Assembly (NCBI GenBank): GCA_030425185.1
Contig: JAUIAU010000013.1
Span: 1-64,000 of the forward strand
DNA from: Alphaproteobacteria bacterium
GTDB taxonomy: Bacteria; Pseudomonadota; Alphaproteobacteria; Rhodobacterales; Rhodobacteraceae
DNA: 64,000 nt
Direction: 5' to 3'
Numbering within the stretch: the first letter of the stretch is position 1; each line of letters opens with the position of its first letter. The translations under genes were made by a program, and so were the position numbers. This document shows, one piece after another, positions 42,402-51,290 of the stretch. The notes beneath the pieces were generated by a model, which worked only from the letters and a program-made list of their open reading frames with translations, was not told where the DNA came from and searched no databases.

Positions 42402-44045
42402 ATGAACATCCTGTTCATCATGTATGACCAGCTGCGGTTCGATTATCTCGGCTGCGCGGGCCATCCGCACCTTCAGACGCCGAACTTCGACCGGGTCGCG
42501 GCCATGGGCGTGCGCTTCACCAACGCCTATGTCCAGTCGCCGATCTGCGGCGCGTCCCGGATGAGCTTCTACACCGGGCGCTATGTCTCGTCGCACGGCG
42601 CCGCCTTCAACGGCTTCCCGCTCCGGGTCGGCGAGATCACCCTGGCCGACCACCTGCGCGCGGCGGGGATGGACTGCTGGCTGATCGGCAAGACCCACAT
42701 GCGGGCCGACGCGCGCGGCATGGCGCGGCTCGGGCTCGCGCCCGACAGCGTGATCGGGGCGCGGCAGGCCGAATGCGGCTTCGACGTCTGGGTCCGCGAC
42801 GACGGGCTCTGGGCGCAGGGTCCGGACGGGTTCTACGACCCCGGCCGCTCGCCTTACAACGAGTACCTCAAGGCGCAGGGCTACCCGGGCGAGAACCCCT
42901 GGGCCGATTTCGCCAACGCGGGCGTCGACGAGGACGGCGACATCGCCTCGGGCTGGATGTTCCGCAATGCCGACAAACCCGCCAACATCCGCGAGGAACA
43001 CAGCGAGACACCCTGGCTGACCTCGCGCACCCTCGATTTCATCGCGGCGCAGACCGGGCCGTGGTGCGCCCATGTCAGCTACATCAAGCCGCACTGGCCC
43101 TATATCGTGCCCGCCCCCTATCACGCGATGTACGGGCCCGGGCATGTCCCGCCCGCGACCCGGCACCCGGCCGAGCGCGAGGACCCGCACCCGGTCTACG
43201 GCGCGTGGATGGCGAACCGGGTCGCGCAGGCGTTCCAGCGCGACGAGGTGCGCGAGAAGGTGATCCCGGCCTACATGGGGCTGATCCGGCAGTGCGACGA
43301 CCAGCTGGGCCGCATCCTCGACCACCTCGAGGCGACCGGGCAGATGGCCGACACGATGATCGTGCTGACCTCCGATCACGGGGATTATCTCGGCGACCAC
43401 TGGCTGGGCGAGAAGGAACTGTTCCACGACCCGTCCGTGAAGATCCCGATGATCGTCTACGATCCGCGCCCGGAGGCCGACGCGACGCGCGGCACCACCT
43501 GCGACGCGCTGGTCGAGTCGATCGACCTCGCCCCGACCTTCGTCGAGGCGGCGGGCGGCACGGTCGCCGACCACATCCTCGAGGGCCGTTCGCTGTTGCC
43601 CTGGCTCCGGGGCGAGACGCCCGACTGGCGCGCCTGCGCGATCTCGGAATTCGACTATTCGCCCACCGGGCAGGCGGTGAAACTGGGTCTCGACCCGAAG
43701 GACTGCCGCCTCTTCATGGTGTTCGACGGGCGCTGGAAGCTGATGCACGCCGAGGGCGGGTTCCGCCCGATGCTGTTCGATCTCGCGACCGACCCGGAGG
43801 AGTTCCACGACCTCGCCAAGGGGGATGCGCACGCGGCCGAGATCGACCGGCTGTACGGGCTTCTGGCCGACTGGGGCCGACGCGCGGCGCAGCGCGTCAC
43901 GGTCTCTGATGCCGAGATCCGCGCCGCCCGCGGCAAGTCGCTGCGCAAGGGCATCCTACCGTTTCTCTACGACGGCTCCGAGGTGCCGGACGACCTGACC
44001 GCCGCCTACCGCGGCCCGGCCCGCCCGCGCCCCGACGGCGACTGA
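42402..44045 (+). CDS. Sulfatase family hydrolase, phosphonate monoester hydrolase-like
   Basis: This 547-residue alkaline-phosphatase-superfamily enzyme has MNILFIMYDQLRFDYLG (metal Asp pair), the formylglycine site C-G-A-S-R followed by MSFYTGR, a KPHWPYIVP segment, TSDHGDYLGDH and GEKELFHDPS. The long middle region and the SDHGD/KELFHDP pattern resemble phosphonate monoester hydrolases and phosphodiesterases more than typical arylsulfatases. No signal peptide is seen, so it acts in the cytoplasm. The cysteine must be converted by a formylglycine-generating enzyme, not seen here. GGGGGAGG precedes the ATG. Confidence 0.82.
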   Translation: MNILFIMYDQLRFDYLGCAGHPHLQTPNFDRVAAMGVRFTNAYVQSPICGASRMSFYTGRYVSSHGAAFNGFPLRVGEITLADHLRAAGMDCWLIGKTHMRADARGMARLGLAPDSVIGARQAECGFDVWVRDDGLWAQGPDGFYDPGRSPYNEYLKAQGYPGENPWADFANAGVDEDGDIASGWMFRNADKPANIREEHSETPWLTSRTLDFIAAQTGPWCAHVSYIKPHWPYIVPAPYHAMYGPGHVPPATRHPAEREDPHPVYGAWMANRVAQAFQRDEVREKVIPAYMGLIRQCDDQLGRILDHLEATGQMADTMIVLTSDHGDYLGDHWLGEKELFHDPSVKIPMIVYDPRPEADATRGTTCDALVESIDLAPTFVEAAGGTVADHILEGRSLLPWLRGETPDWRACAISEFDYSPTGQAVKLGLDPKDCRLFMVFDGRWKLMHAEGGFRPMLFDLATDPEEFHDLAKGDAHAAEIDRLYGLLADWGRRAAQRVTVSDAEIRAARGKSLRKGILPFLYDGSEVPDDLTAAYRGPARPRPDGD

Positions 44046-44155
44046 GGGTCCCGGCGGGTTTGACCCGGGGCGCCGGATCGGGGCAGGGTGAGGCGATCCG
44101 CGTCGGACTGCCGTTCGATCCCGCCCCCTCGTCCGCAACGGGAAGACCGCCTGCC

Positions 44156-45613
44156 ATGCCCCTGATCCGCCTGCTTCTTCTCCTTCCCCTGATGCTTGCA
44201 CTCGCCGGGCCCGCGCTGGCCGGGCGCCACGCGCTGGTGATCGGAAACTCGGCCTATGACGCGCTCGAGGACCTGCGCAATCCGGGCTACGACGCCGCGG
44301 CCTATCACGCGGCGCTGCTCGGGATGGGCTATCGCTCGACGCTCTACACCGACCTCGGCCTCGACGGCACGCTGCAGGCGCTCGACGACTTCATGGACAC
44401 TCTGTCCACCGGTGACGAGGTGGTCTTCGTCTTTTCCGGGCACGGCTGGAGCGATGGCGCAGTGAACTACCTGCTGCCCACCGATGCCCCCGCCAGCGGG
44501 TCGGACCGCGTGCTCGAACGCGCCTCGCTGGCGCTGCGCAACGGCCATAACGGGGTGCTCGACGAGTTCGAACAGCTCGGCGTCTCGCTCAGTGTCGCCA
44601 TCATCGACGCCTGCCGGAACAACCCGTTCGAACCGCGCGCCGGGACCAAGTCCGCCTCGATCTCCCGCGGGCTGGCGCCGATCTCGGCCCCGGTGGGCAG
44701 TTTCGTGATCTTCTCGGCCGGGGCCGGGCAGGAGGCGCTCGACTACCTGCCCTCCGACCGGCCCGAGGACACGCTCGGCGTCTTCACCCGCACCTTTCTG
44801 CCGCGGCTGACGGCCGGGCTCTACCTGGAGACCGCGATCTCGGACGCGCAGATCGAAACCTACGACCTCGCCCGCAGTGTCGAGGGGCACCTCCAGCAAC
44901 CCGCCTACTATGACGAGACGCTGGGCAAGACCTGCCTCACCGACAGCTGCTCGGACAGCGTGACGCTCGACCGTCCCGAGGACGAGGTGGCGTTTCTCGC
45001 CGCCGTCCGCACGGCGACGCCCGAGGCGCTCGACGCCTTCATCGCGGCCCATCCCGACAGCTCGTTCCTTGCAGCGGCCCGCTCGCAACTGGCGATCCTG
45101 CGCCCCGGCGGGGGCGGGACCGGCCCGGCCCCCGGGGCGGATATCCCGATACTCGACGCCGCGATCACGCTGACCGGCTACAATACGCCCGACTTCGAGA
45201 GCTTCGTCACCGCGCATGTCGGGCAGATCGCCTTTCTCCGGCTGCAGTTCGACCGCGCCCACGCGATGCAGGTGCACGACGACATCGAGGTTCTCTGCAA
45301 CGCCGACTTCAACGACTGGGACAGCCCGATGGCCGGGCAGCAGTTCGCGCTGCCCTACGGTCCCGAGGGCCTCCGCCCCGGCGAGGACGCGTGGTACGAT
45401 CTGGACCCGGCGCGCGTCACCTGTTCGGACCAGCGCTTCGCGTTTTCCGGGATCGAACCCGACCTGAGTTCCGCCGGTCCCGGCACGCACTGGTACCAGA
45501 TCGAGGGCTTCTTCAAGATCCGCGAGGGGGCAGGGCGCTGGCCCTTCCTCGACCTGACCTGGGTCGAGATGTCCGGCGAGACATGGCTCGCCGTCGAGCG
45601 CAGGCTGCAGTGA
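44156..45613 (+). CDS. Secreted caspase-like (C14) protease
   Basis: This 485-residue protein has a signal peptide (about 23 residues) and an N-terminal caspase-like domain: RHALVIGNSAYDAL, catalytic His in FVFSGHGWSDG, and catalytic Cys in SVAIIDACRNNPF. The C-terminal half (from about residue 300) is not recognised and may be a sensor or substrate-binding part. The ATG at 44156 is chosen because the signal peptide begins there. Such orthocaspases cleave after basic residues and are linked with stress or signalling. The preceding sulfatase gene is 110 nt upstream; a link is not clear. Confidence 0.85.
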   Translation: MPLIRLLLLLPLMLALAGPALAGRHALVIGNSAYDALEDLRNPGYDAAAYHAALLGMGYRSTLYTDLGLDGTLQALDDFMDTLSTGDEVVFVFSGHGWSDGAVNYLLPTDAPASGSDRVLERASLALRNGHNGVLDEFEQLGVSLSVAIIDACRNNPFEPRAGTKSASISRGLAPISAPVGSFVIFSAGAGQEALDYLPSDRPEDTLGVFTRTFLPRLTAGLYLETAISDAQIETYDLARSVEGHLQQPAYYDETLGKTCLTDSCSDSVTLDRPEDEVAFLAAVRTATPEALDAFIAAHPDSSFLAAARSQLAILRPGGGGTGPAPGADIPILDAAITLTGYNTPDFESFVTAHVGQIAFLRLQFDRAHAMQVHDDIEVLCNADFNDWDSPMAGQQFALPYGPEGLRPGEDAWYDLDPARVTCSDQRFAFSGIEPDLSSAGPGTHWYQIEGFFKIREGAGRWPFLDLTWVEMSGETWLAVERRLQ

Positions 45614-45646
45614 GCGCGCCCTCCTGATAGCGCCAACAGCGCTTGC

Positions 45647-45676
45647 TTGACGCCCGGCCGCCGGGCGCGTCATACC
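45647..45676 (+). promoter_or_regulatory. Candidate promoter of the D-lyxose isomerase operon
   Basis: TTGACG at 45647-45652 is followed after an 18-bp GC-rich spacer by CATACC at 45671-45676. The -35 box is good and the -10 box is poor. It lies about 37 nt before the isomerase start region. Confidence 0.3.
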
Positions 45677-45713
45677 TCGGGCCGACTGCCCCGCGCCCGA
45701 GGAGGCCTCCCGC

Positions 45714-46400
45714 ATGAAACGCTCCCGCATCAACGCCATCATGGCCGAGGCCGACGAGATGATCCGCCGCCACGGCTTCACCCTGCCGCCCTTCGCGCGC
45801 TGGAGCCCGGACGCCTTCGTGGCCCGGAAGGACAACGCCCGCCACGTCATCGACGCGCGCTGCGGCTGGGACATCACCGACTACGGCGCCGGGCGCTACG
45901 ACGAGATGGGGCTCTTCCTCTTCACGCTGCGCAACGGGCTCCTGTCCGACCTGACCGCCGGGCGGGGCATGTGCTATGCCGAGAAGCTGCTGATCTCGAA
46001 GCAGGACCAGCTCAGCCCGATGCACACCCATGTCATCAAGGCCGAGGACATCATCAACCGGGGCGGGGCGACGCTGGTGGTGGAACTCTACGGCTCGGAC
46101 GACGCGGGCGGCTTCGCCGGGGATCGCGGCGGCCGGGTCTTCTGCGACGGCCTCGCACGCGACTTCGCCCCCGGCGAGAAGCTGAAACTCGCGCCCGGCG
46201 AGAGCGTGACCCTGCGCCCGGGCGACTGGCACGCCTTCTGGGGCGAGGGCGGCGACGTGCTGATCGGCGAGGTCTCGACGGTGAACGACGACGAGACCGA
46301 CAACATCTTCCGCGAACCGATCGGCCGTTTCGCCGAGATCGAGGAGGACGAAGCCCCCACCCACCTGCTGGTCAGCGACTACCGGACGTGGCTGGCATGA
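45714..46400 (+). CDS. D-lyxose isomerase
   Basis: This 228-residue cupin-type enzyme matches D-lyxose ketol-isomerase: the metal site MHTHVIKAEDIINRGG, GESVTLRPGDWHAFWGEGGDVLIGEVSTVNDDETDN, and the Glu and His ligands within. The family interconverts D-lyxose and D-xylulose and often D-mannose and D-fructose. GAGGAGGCC lies close before the ATG. It overlaps the next SDR gene by 4 nt. It faces the ABC importer operon convergently, so a sugar or polyol pathway is likely. Confidence 0.88.
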   Translation: MKRSRINAIMAEADEMIRRHGFTLPPFARWSPDAFVARKDNARHVIDARCGWDITDYGAGRYDEMGLFLFTLRNGLLSDLTAGRGMCYAEKLLISKQDQLSPMHTHVIKAEDIINRGGATLVVELYGSDDAGGFAGDRGGRVFCDGLARDFAPGEKLKLAPGESVTLRPGDWHAFWGEGGDVLIGEVSTVNDDETDNIFREPIGRFAEIEEDEAPTHLLVSDYRTWLA

Positions 46401-47161
46401 GCGATCCCGACCGCTTCGCCCGCTATGCCAGCCTCGCCGACCGCACCGTGGTCGTGACCGGCGGCGCGTCGGGGATCGGGGCCGAGATCGTGACTGCCTT
46501 CGCCGCGCAGGGCGCGCGGGTCGGGCTGGTGGACCTCGACGCCGAGGCGGGGCAGGCGCTGGCGGATCGCCTGGGCGACCGCGTCGCCTTCGCGCGCGCC
46601 GACCTGCGCGACATCGACGCGCTGCGCGCCGCGCTGGCCGATCTCGCCGCCCGGCAGGGCCCGCCCACGGTGCTGGTGAACAACGCCGCCCGCGACGACC
46701 GCCACGACTGGCGCGACGTGACCCCGGAGTACTGGGACGAGCGCATGGCGACCAACCTGCGCCACATGTTCTTCGCCATTCAGGCCACCGCGCCGGGCAT
46801 GATCGCGGCGGGGGGCGGCTCGATCATCAACCTCGGCTCGAACAGCTGGTGGGAGGCGTCGGGCAACATGCCTGCCTACACCACCGCCAAGTCCGCCGTG
46901 CACGGGCTGACCCGCACCATGGCGCGCGACCTCGGGTCCCACCGCATCCGGGTCAACACCGTGGTGCCGGGCTGGGTGATGACCGAGCGGCAAAAGGCGC
47001 TCTGGGCCACGCCCGAGGCGCTGGAGAAGCACCGCCAGCGGCAATGCCTGCCCGACCTGATCCCGCCGGTCTACATCGCGCGGATGGTTCTGTTCCTCGC
47101 CTCGGACGACGCGGCGATGTGCACGGCACAGAACTTCTTCGTCGAGGCCGGGTCGGTCTGA
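46397..47161 (+). CDS. Short-chain dehydrogenase/reductase
   Basis: This 254-residue classical SDR has TGGASGIGAEI (cofactor loop), NNAARDD (the NNAG position), catalytic Tyr-Lys in YTTAKSA, and GWVMT near the C-terminus. Asp in VDLDAE after beta-2 favours NAD. The ATG at 46397 overlaps the isomerase stop (ATGA). Genes of this type often oxidise the sugar alcohol or lactone stage in sugar pathways. The exact substrate is not set. Confidence 0.88.
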   Translation: MSDPDRFARYASLADRTVVVTGGASGIGAEIVTAFAAQGARVGLVDLDAEAGQALADRLGDRVAFARADLRDIDALRAALADLAARQGPPTVLVNNAARDDRHDWRDVTPEYWDERMATNLRHMFFAIQATAPGMIAAGGGSIINLGSNSWWEASGNMPAYTTAKSAVHGLTRTMARDLGSHRIRVNTVVPGWVMTERQKALWATPEALEKHRQRQCLPDLIPPVYIARMVLFLASDDAAMCTAQNFFVEAGSV

Positions 47162-47177
47162 ACCCGGCCCGCGCGGC

Positions 47178-47888
47178 TCAGCGGCCCTGTCCGCGCGCGG
47201 CCCAGAGCATGCCCCGGCGCATGATCTCCGTGACCTGCGGCACCTTCAGGTCGCGCAGCTCGTGGCCGATCGAGCAGTAGAACACCCGCCCCTTGTCCCA
47301 GCGGCGCTTCCAGACCACCGGGATCACCGTGCCCTCGATCCACCACAGGTGATCGCCCGAGAAGGTCGTGGTCGCCAGCACCTCGTTCGAGGGATCGACC
47401 AGCATGTAGTACTGCTCTGAACGCAGCCGGAAGCTGCGGATGCCCGAGACGATGGGATCGGCCGGCCGGGTGATCGTCACGTCGTAGTCGATGTAGTCTT
47501 CCTCGGGCTGCAGGTTGTCGGGCCAGCCCGGCGGGTGCGCGACGAACTGGCCGCCGATCAGGAAGTGATAGGTCGGACGGTCGCGGAACGCGTCGCCCAT
47601 GTGGCCGTGCCACCCCGCGAGGCCGCATCCCGCGCCGATCAGCCGGAGCAGGCCGTCCTCCTCCTCCTTGCGCATGTTGCCGAATTCTTCCTTGTGGCCC
47701 GAGCGCGCGGAGGACCAGATCGGCACGATCAGGTCCACGTCCGCCATCCCGTCCGGGTCGGCGAGCGGGGCGAGCGTGTCGTGGACGACGACCTCGGCGC
47801 CTTCCGACACCAGCAGGTCCCGGCACCAGTCCCCGAACGCGGTGGGGGCGTGGCCTTCCCAGCCCCCGACGAAAAGCGCGGCCTTCAT
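47178..47888 (-). CDS. ThuA-like trehalose-utilisation family protein
   Basis: This 236-residue protein matches the ThuA family: ALFVGGWEGHAP, LIVPIWSSARSGHKEEFGNM, GWHGHMGDAFRDRPTYHFLIGGQF and VFYCSIGHELRDL. ThuA-type proteins have a glutamine-amidotransferase-like fold and take part in oxidation of sugars such as trehalose, through 3-keto intermediates. It overlaps the upstream dehydrogenase gene by 4 nt and is the last gene of the ABC-transporter operon. Confidence 0.88.
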   Translation of the reverse strand: MKAALFVGGWEGHAPTAFGDWCRDLLVSEGAEVVVHDTLAPLADPDGMADVDLIVPIWSSARSGHKEEFGNMRKEEEDGLLRLIGAGCGLAGWHGHMGDAFRDRPTYHFLIGGQFVAHPPGWPDNLQPEEDYIDYDVTITRPADPIVSGIRSFRLRSEQYYMLVDPSNEVLATTTFSGDHLWWIEGTVIPVVWKRRWDKGRVFYCSIGHELRDLKVPQVTEIMRRGMLWAARGQGR

Positions 47889-48757
47889 GCTCTGTCCTTT
47901 CCTGCGAATTCCAGCATCGCGGCCATGTCGCGGGGGCCGTAGCCCGCCGCCTCCGCCTGCCTGAGCCGGTCGAGCGCCAGCGCGGTCTGCGGCATCCCGA
48001 TCCCGTGCGCCCCGGCCACCGCCAGCGCCACTTCCATGTCCTTGCGGGCGAGCGCGACGGTGAAGCTGACCGGATGCGCCGCCTCGTCGAGGTAGAGCGG
48101 CCTACGGTAGCGCAGCATGGGCGCGCCCGCGGCGCTGTCCTCGAAGACGTCGAAGGCCGCGCTGCGGTCGATGCCGCCCGCCTCGGCCAGCGCCATCGCC
48201 TCGGAGAAGGCCTGGTTGACGCCGTGCAGCAGGGCGTTGACCGCCAGCTTCATAACCGCCCCCGCGCCGCGCGTCCCGAGGCACATCACCCGGCGTCCCA
48301 GCACGTCGAGCACCGGGGCGAGGGGGGCGGCTTCCGCCTCGGTGCAGCCGGCCATCAGGACAAGCTGTCCCTCGGTCGCGGCCTGGGTCGCGCCCGACAC
48401 CGGCACGTCGATCACGCGCACGCCCTCCGGCGCCGCCTGCCGCAGGGCAGCGAGGTGGTCGGGGCTCATCGTGCCGGTCTCCAGCAGAACCGTGCCGGGG
48501 GCGGCGCCCCGGAACAGCCCGTCGGGGCCCAGATGCACCGCCTCGGACGCCCGGTCGTCGGCCAGCATGACGATGACCACCTCGGACGCCTGCGCCAGCG
48601 CGGCCGGGGTCGCCGCGAGGGTCGCGCCGTGCGTGGCGGCGAAGTCTTCCGCCTTCGCGCCGTCGCGGGTCCAGACGCCGACCTGATGTCCCGCCGCGAT
48701 CAGGCGGCGCGCCATCGGCGCGCCCATCCGGCCCAGCCCTGCGACGCCGACCCGCAT
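47885..48757 (-). CDS. 3-hydroxyisobutyrate-dehydrogenase-type oxidoreductase
   Basis: This 290-residue beta-hydroxyacid dehydrogenase has GLGRMGAPMARRLI at the N-terminus, the substrate motif DVPVSGATQAATEGQL, catalytic lysine in GAVMKLAVNALLHG, and a C-terminal helical domain. The family reduces or oxidises 2-hydroxy or 3-hydroxy acids with NAD(P). It starts 4 nt after the ABC ATPase stop, so it is in the same operon. The family cannot give an exact substrate. Confidence 0.88.
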   Translation of the reverse strand: MRVGVAGLGRMGAPMARRLIAAGHQVGVWTRDGAKAEDFAATHGATLAATPAALAQASEVVIVMLADDRASEAVHLGPDGLFRGAAPGTVLLETGTMSPDHLAALRQAAPEGVRVIDVPVSGATQAATEGQLVLMAGCTEAEAAPLAPVLDVLGRRVMCLGTRGAGAVMKLAVNALLHGVNQAFSEAMALAEAGGIDRSAAFDVFEDSAAGAPMLRYRRPLYLDEAAHPVSFTVALARKDMEVALAVAGAHGIGMPQTALALDRLRQAEAAGYGPRDMAAMLEFAGKDRA

Positions 48758-48761
48758 CGGC

Positions 48762-50279
48762 TCAGGCCGCGGTCTCGGCGCTGGCCGCGATGCCGGAAAT
48801 CGCCTGGATCAGGTTGTCCTCGGTGACGGTCTCTGCGGTGAAGGTGCGCATGATCCGGCCCGAGTACATCGCGACGATCCGGTCCGAGACGCGCAGGACC
48901 TCGGGCATCTCGGAGCTGATGACGATCACGGCGTAGCCCTGCGCCGCCAGCGCCCGGATCAGGTTGTGGATCTCGGACTTCGAACCGACGTCGATGCCGC
49001 GCGTCGGCTCGTCGACGATCAGCACGTCGGGATGCATCGACAGCCACTTGCCGATCACGATCTTCTGCTGGTTGCCGCCCGAGAGGTTGCCGACCTGCTG
49101 CTTCCAGCCCGGCGTGCGGATGTCGAGCCGGTCGCGGTACTGGTCGAAGATCGCGATTTCCGCGCCATCGGCCACGAAGGGTCCGGCCGTCAGGTCATCG
49201 ACCTGCGGCAGGGTCATGTTGTCCCGGCAGTTCATCCCCAGCACCAGGCCCTGGCCCTTGCGGTCCTCCGGCACCAGGCTGATGCCGCGCGCGATGGCGT
49301 CGGCGGGCGAGTGGATGCGCACCTCCTCTCCGTTCAGGTGGATCGTGCCGGCGCTCGGCTCGCGCAGCCCGAACAGCGTCTCGGCGATCTCGGTGCGCCC
49401 GGCGCCGACCAGCCCGTAGAAGCCCAGCACCTCGCCCTTGCGGACCTCGAAGCTGACATCCTCGTAGAGCCCCTTCACCGTCAGCCCGCGCACCTCGAGC
49501 GCCACGTCGCCGAGCGCGTGGGTCGCCTCGGACCGGCTGAGGTCCAGCTTGCGGCCGATCATCAGCTGGGTGATCTCTTCCTCGTTGGTCTTCGCGGTCT
49601 CCAGCGTGCCGCGGTACTGGCCGTCGCGCAGGACGCTGATCCGGTCGGTGATCCGGAAGATCTCTTCCATCCGGTGCGAGATGTAGATGATGCCCACGCC
49701 GTCCTTCTTCAGGTCGGCGATCACGTCGAACAGCACCACCTTCTCGGCATCGGTCAGCGAGGCGGTCGGCTCGTCGAAGATCACCGCCTTGGCGTCCACC
49801 GTCAGGGCGCGGGCGATCTCGACCATCTGCTGGTTGGCGATCGACAGGTCGCCCACCCGGTCGCCCGGGCCGAAGCCGACCTTGAGCCGCGACAAGATCT
49901 CGTTGGTACGGGCGTTCAGCGTCGCCCAGTCCACCCGGCCGAAGGACTTCCGCGGCAACTCGCCGAGGTAGATGTTCTCGGCCACCGACAACTCGGTCGC
50001 GAGGCTGAGTTCCTGGTGGATGAAGACGATGCCCTTCGCCTTGGCCTCGAGCGGCGAGCGCATCACCACCGGCACTTCCGAGACGGTGATCTGGCCCTCG
50101 TCGGGCTGGTAGATGCCGCCCAGCACCTTCATCAGGGTGGACTTGCCGGCGCCGTTCTCGCCCATCAGGGCATGCACCTCGCCGGGCAGCACGCTGAACG
50201 AGACGCCGTCGAGCGCGCGCACGCCGGGGAAGGTCTTGACGATGCCGTCGAGGCGCAGGGCAGGGGTCGCGTCGCTCAT
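48762..50279 (-). CDS. Sugar ABC transporter ATPase (CUT2, RbsA type)
   Basis: This 505-residue ATPase has two nucleotide-binding domains: Walker A GENGAGKST in the first, LSIANQQMVEIARAL and VIFDEPTASL, and a second with GAGRTE, LSGGNQQKIVIGKWL and DVLIVDEPTRGIDVG. The second Walker A is degenerate, as usual in RbsA/MglA/XylG proteins. The start at 50279 has GGAGG about 10 nt upstream and an ATGA overlap with the permease. It energises import with the two permeases. Confidence 0.95.
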   Translation of the reverse strand: MSDATPALRLDGIVKTFPGVRALDGVSFSVLPGEVHALMGENGAGKSTLMKVLGGIYQPDEGQITVSEVPVVMRSPLEAKAKGIVFIHQELSLATELSVAENIYLGELPRKSFGRVDWATLNARTNEILSRLKVGFGPGDRVGDLSIANQQMVEIARALTVDAKAVIFDEPTASLTDAEKVVLFDVIADLKKDGVGIIYISHRMEEIFRITDRISVLRDGQYRGTLETAKTNEEEITQLMIGRKLDLSRSEATHALGDVALEVRGLTVKGLYEDVSFEVRKGEVLGFYGLVGAGRTEIAETLFGLREPSAGTIHLNGEEVRIHSPADAIARGISLVPEDRKGQGLVLGMNCRDNMTLPQVDDLTAGPFVADGAEIAIFDQYRDRLDIRTPGWKQQVGNLSGGNQQKIVIGKWLSMHPDVLIVDEPTRGIDVGSKSEIHNLIRALAAQGYAVIVISSEMPEVLRVSDRIVAMYSGRIMRTFTAETVTEDNLIQAISGIAASAETAA

Positions 50280-51277
50280 GCCTTCAGGGCCTCCTTGCCC
50301 TTGATGTTGAGTTGCCGGTCGAGGAACAGCACCGCGATCAGGATCAGGCCGATCACGAGGTTCACGGTCTCGGTATCCGCCCCGATGTGCCCGAGGCCCT
50401 TGCGCAGAAGCTGGATCGCGATGACCCCGCCCAGCGTCGAGATCACCGAGCCCGCGCCGCCGGTCAGCTTGGTGCCGCCGAGCACCACCGCCGTGATCAC
50501 CCAGAGCTCGTAGAGTTCGCCGTCGTTCGGGTTCACCGAGCCGCTTTCCGAGTAGAACACCACCGCCGACAGCGCCGCGAGGAAGCCGATGCCCATGAAG
50601 TTCAGCATCATGTGCGGCCCGACCCGGATGCCCGCGTTGACCGCCGCCTCGCGGTTGTCGCCGATGGCATAGGCGTTCCGTCCGTGGACCGTCCGCGTCA
50701 TCACCAGCCAGGCCAGCACGGTGACGATCAGCAGCGCCCAGGTCGCGACATGCAGGCCCAGCGGCTGCGCCTCGGCGAGGTCGACCAGCGTCCAGTTCAG
50801 GTGGCTCGTCGGCTGCTCGCCATTGTACATGAACACGAGGCCGCGATAGCCCAGCATCGCGCCCAGCGTGACGATGAAGGCGTCGACACCGGTCTTCCAC
50901 ACGATGAAGCCGTTGATCGCCCCCAGCACGATGCCGGTCAGCAGCGCCAGCGCCATGGCGACCGGGATCACCCCGTCGCCGAGGCCCGCGAAGATCGGCC
51001 AGGTCATGCTGTCGAGCAGCACGATGGCCGCCAGGGCGAAGGTCGCCCCCACGCTGAGGTCGATGTTGCCGTTGATCATCACGATGGTCATGCCCATCGC
51101 GATGATGCCGATCGGCGCGCTCTGCTTCAGCAGCAGCAGCATGTTGTCGAGGTCCATGAAGGCCTTGTCCGACAGCGACAGGAACTCGCCCGCCACCGAG
51201 AAGAAGATCAGTTCGAGGACGATGAACCCCCAGATCGCGCCTTTCTGGAGCAGACCGCTCAGAGTGCCCGGTGCCAT
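50276..51277 (-). CDS. Sugar ABC transporter permease (CUT2)
   Basis: This 333-residue permease has about eight to ten helices and the RbsC-type region GINGFIVWKTGVDAFIVTLGAM and VLGGTKLTGGAGSVISTLGG. It forms the channel together with the permease encoded upstream. It overlaps the ATPase gene by 4 nt and is 13 nt from the other permease. Confidence 0.93.
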   Translation of the reverse strand: MAPGTLSGLLQKGAIWGFIVLELIFFSVAGEFLSLSDKAFMDLDNMLLLLKQSAPIGIIAMGMTIVMINGNIDLSVGATFALAAIVLLDSMTWPIFAGLGDGVIPVAMALALLTGIVLGAINGFIVWKTGVDAFIVTLGAMLGYRGLVFMYNGEQPTSHLNWTLVDLAEAQPLGLHVATWALLIVTVLAWLVMTRTVHGRNAYAIGDNREAAVNAGIRVGPHMMLNFMGIGFLAALSAVVFYSESGSVNPNDGELYELWVITAVVLGGTKLTGGAGSVISTLGGVIAIQLLRKGLGHIGADTETVNLVIGLILIAVLFLDRQLNIKGKEALKA

Positions 51278-51290
51278 GATGTTCCTCTCC

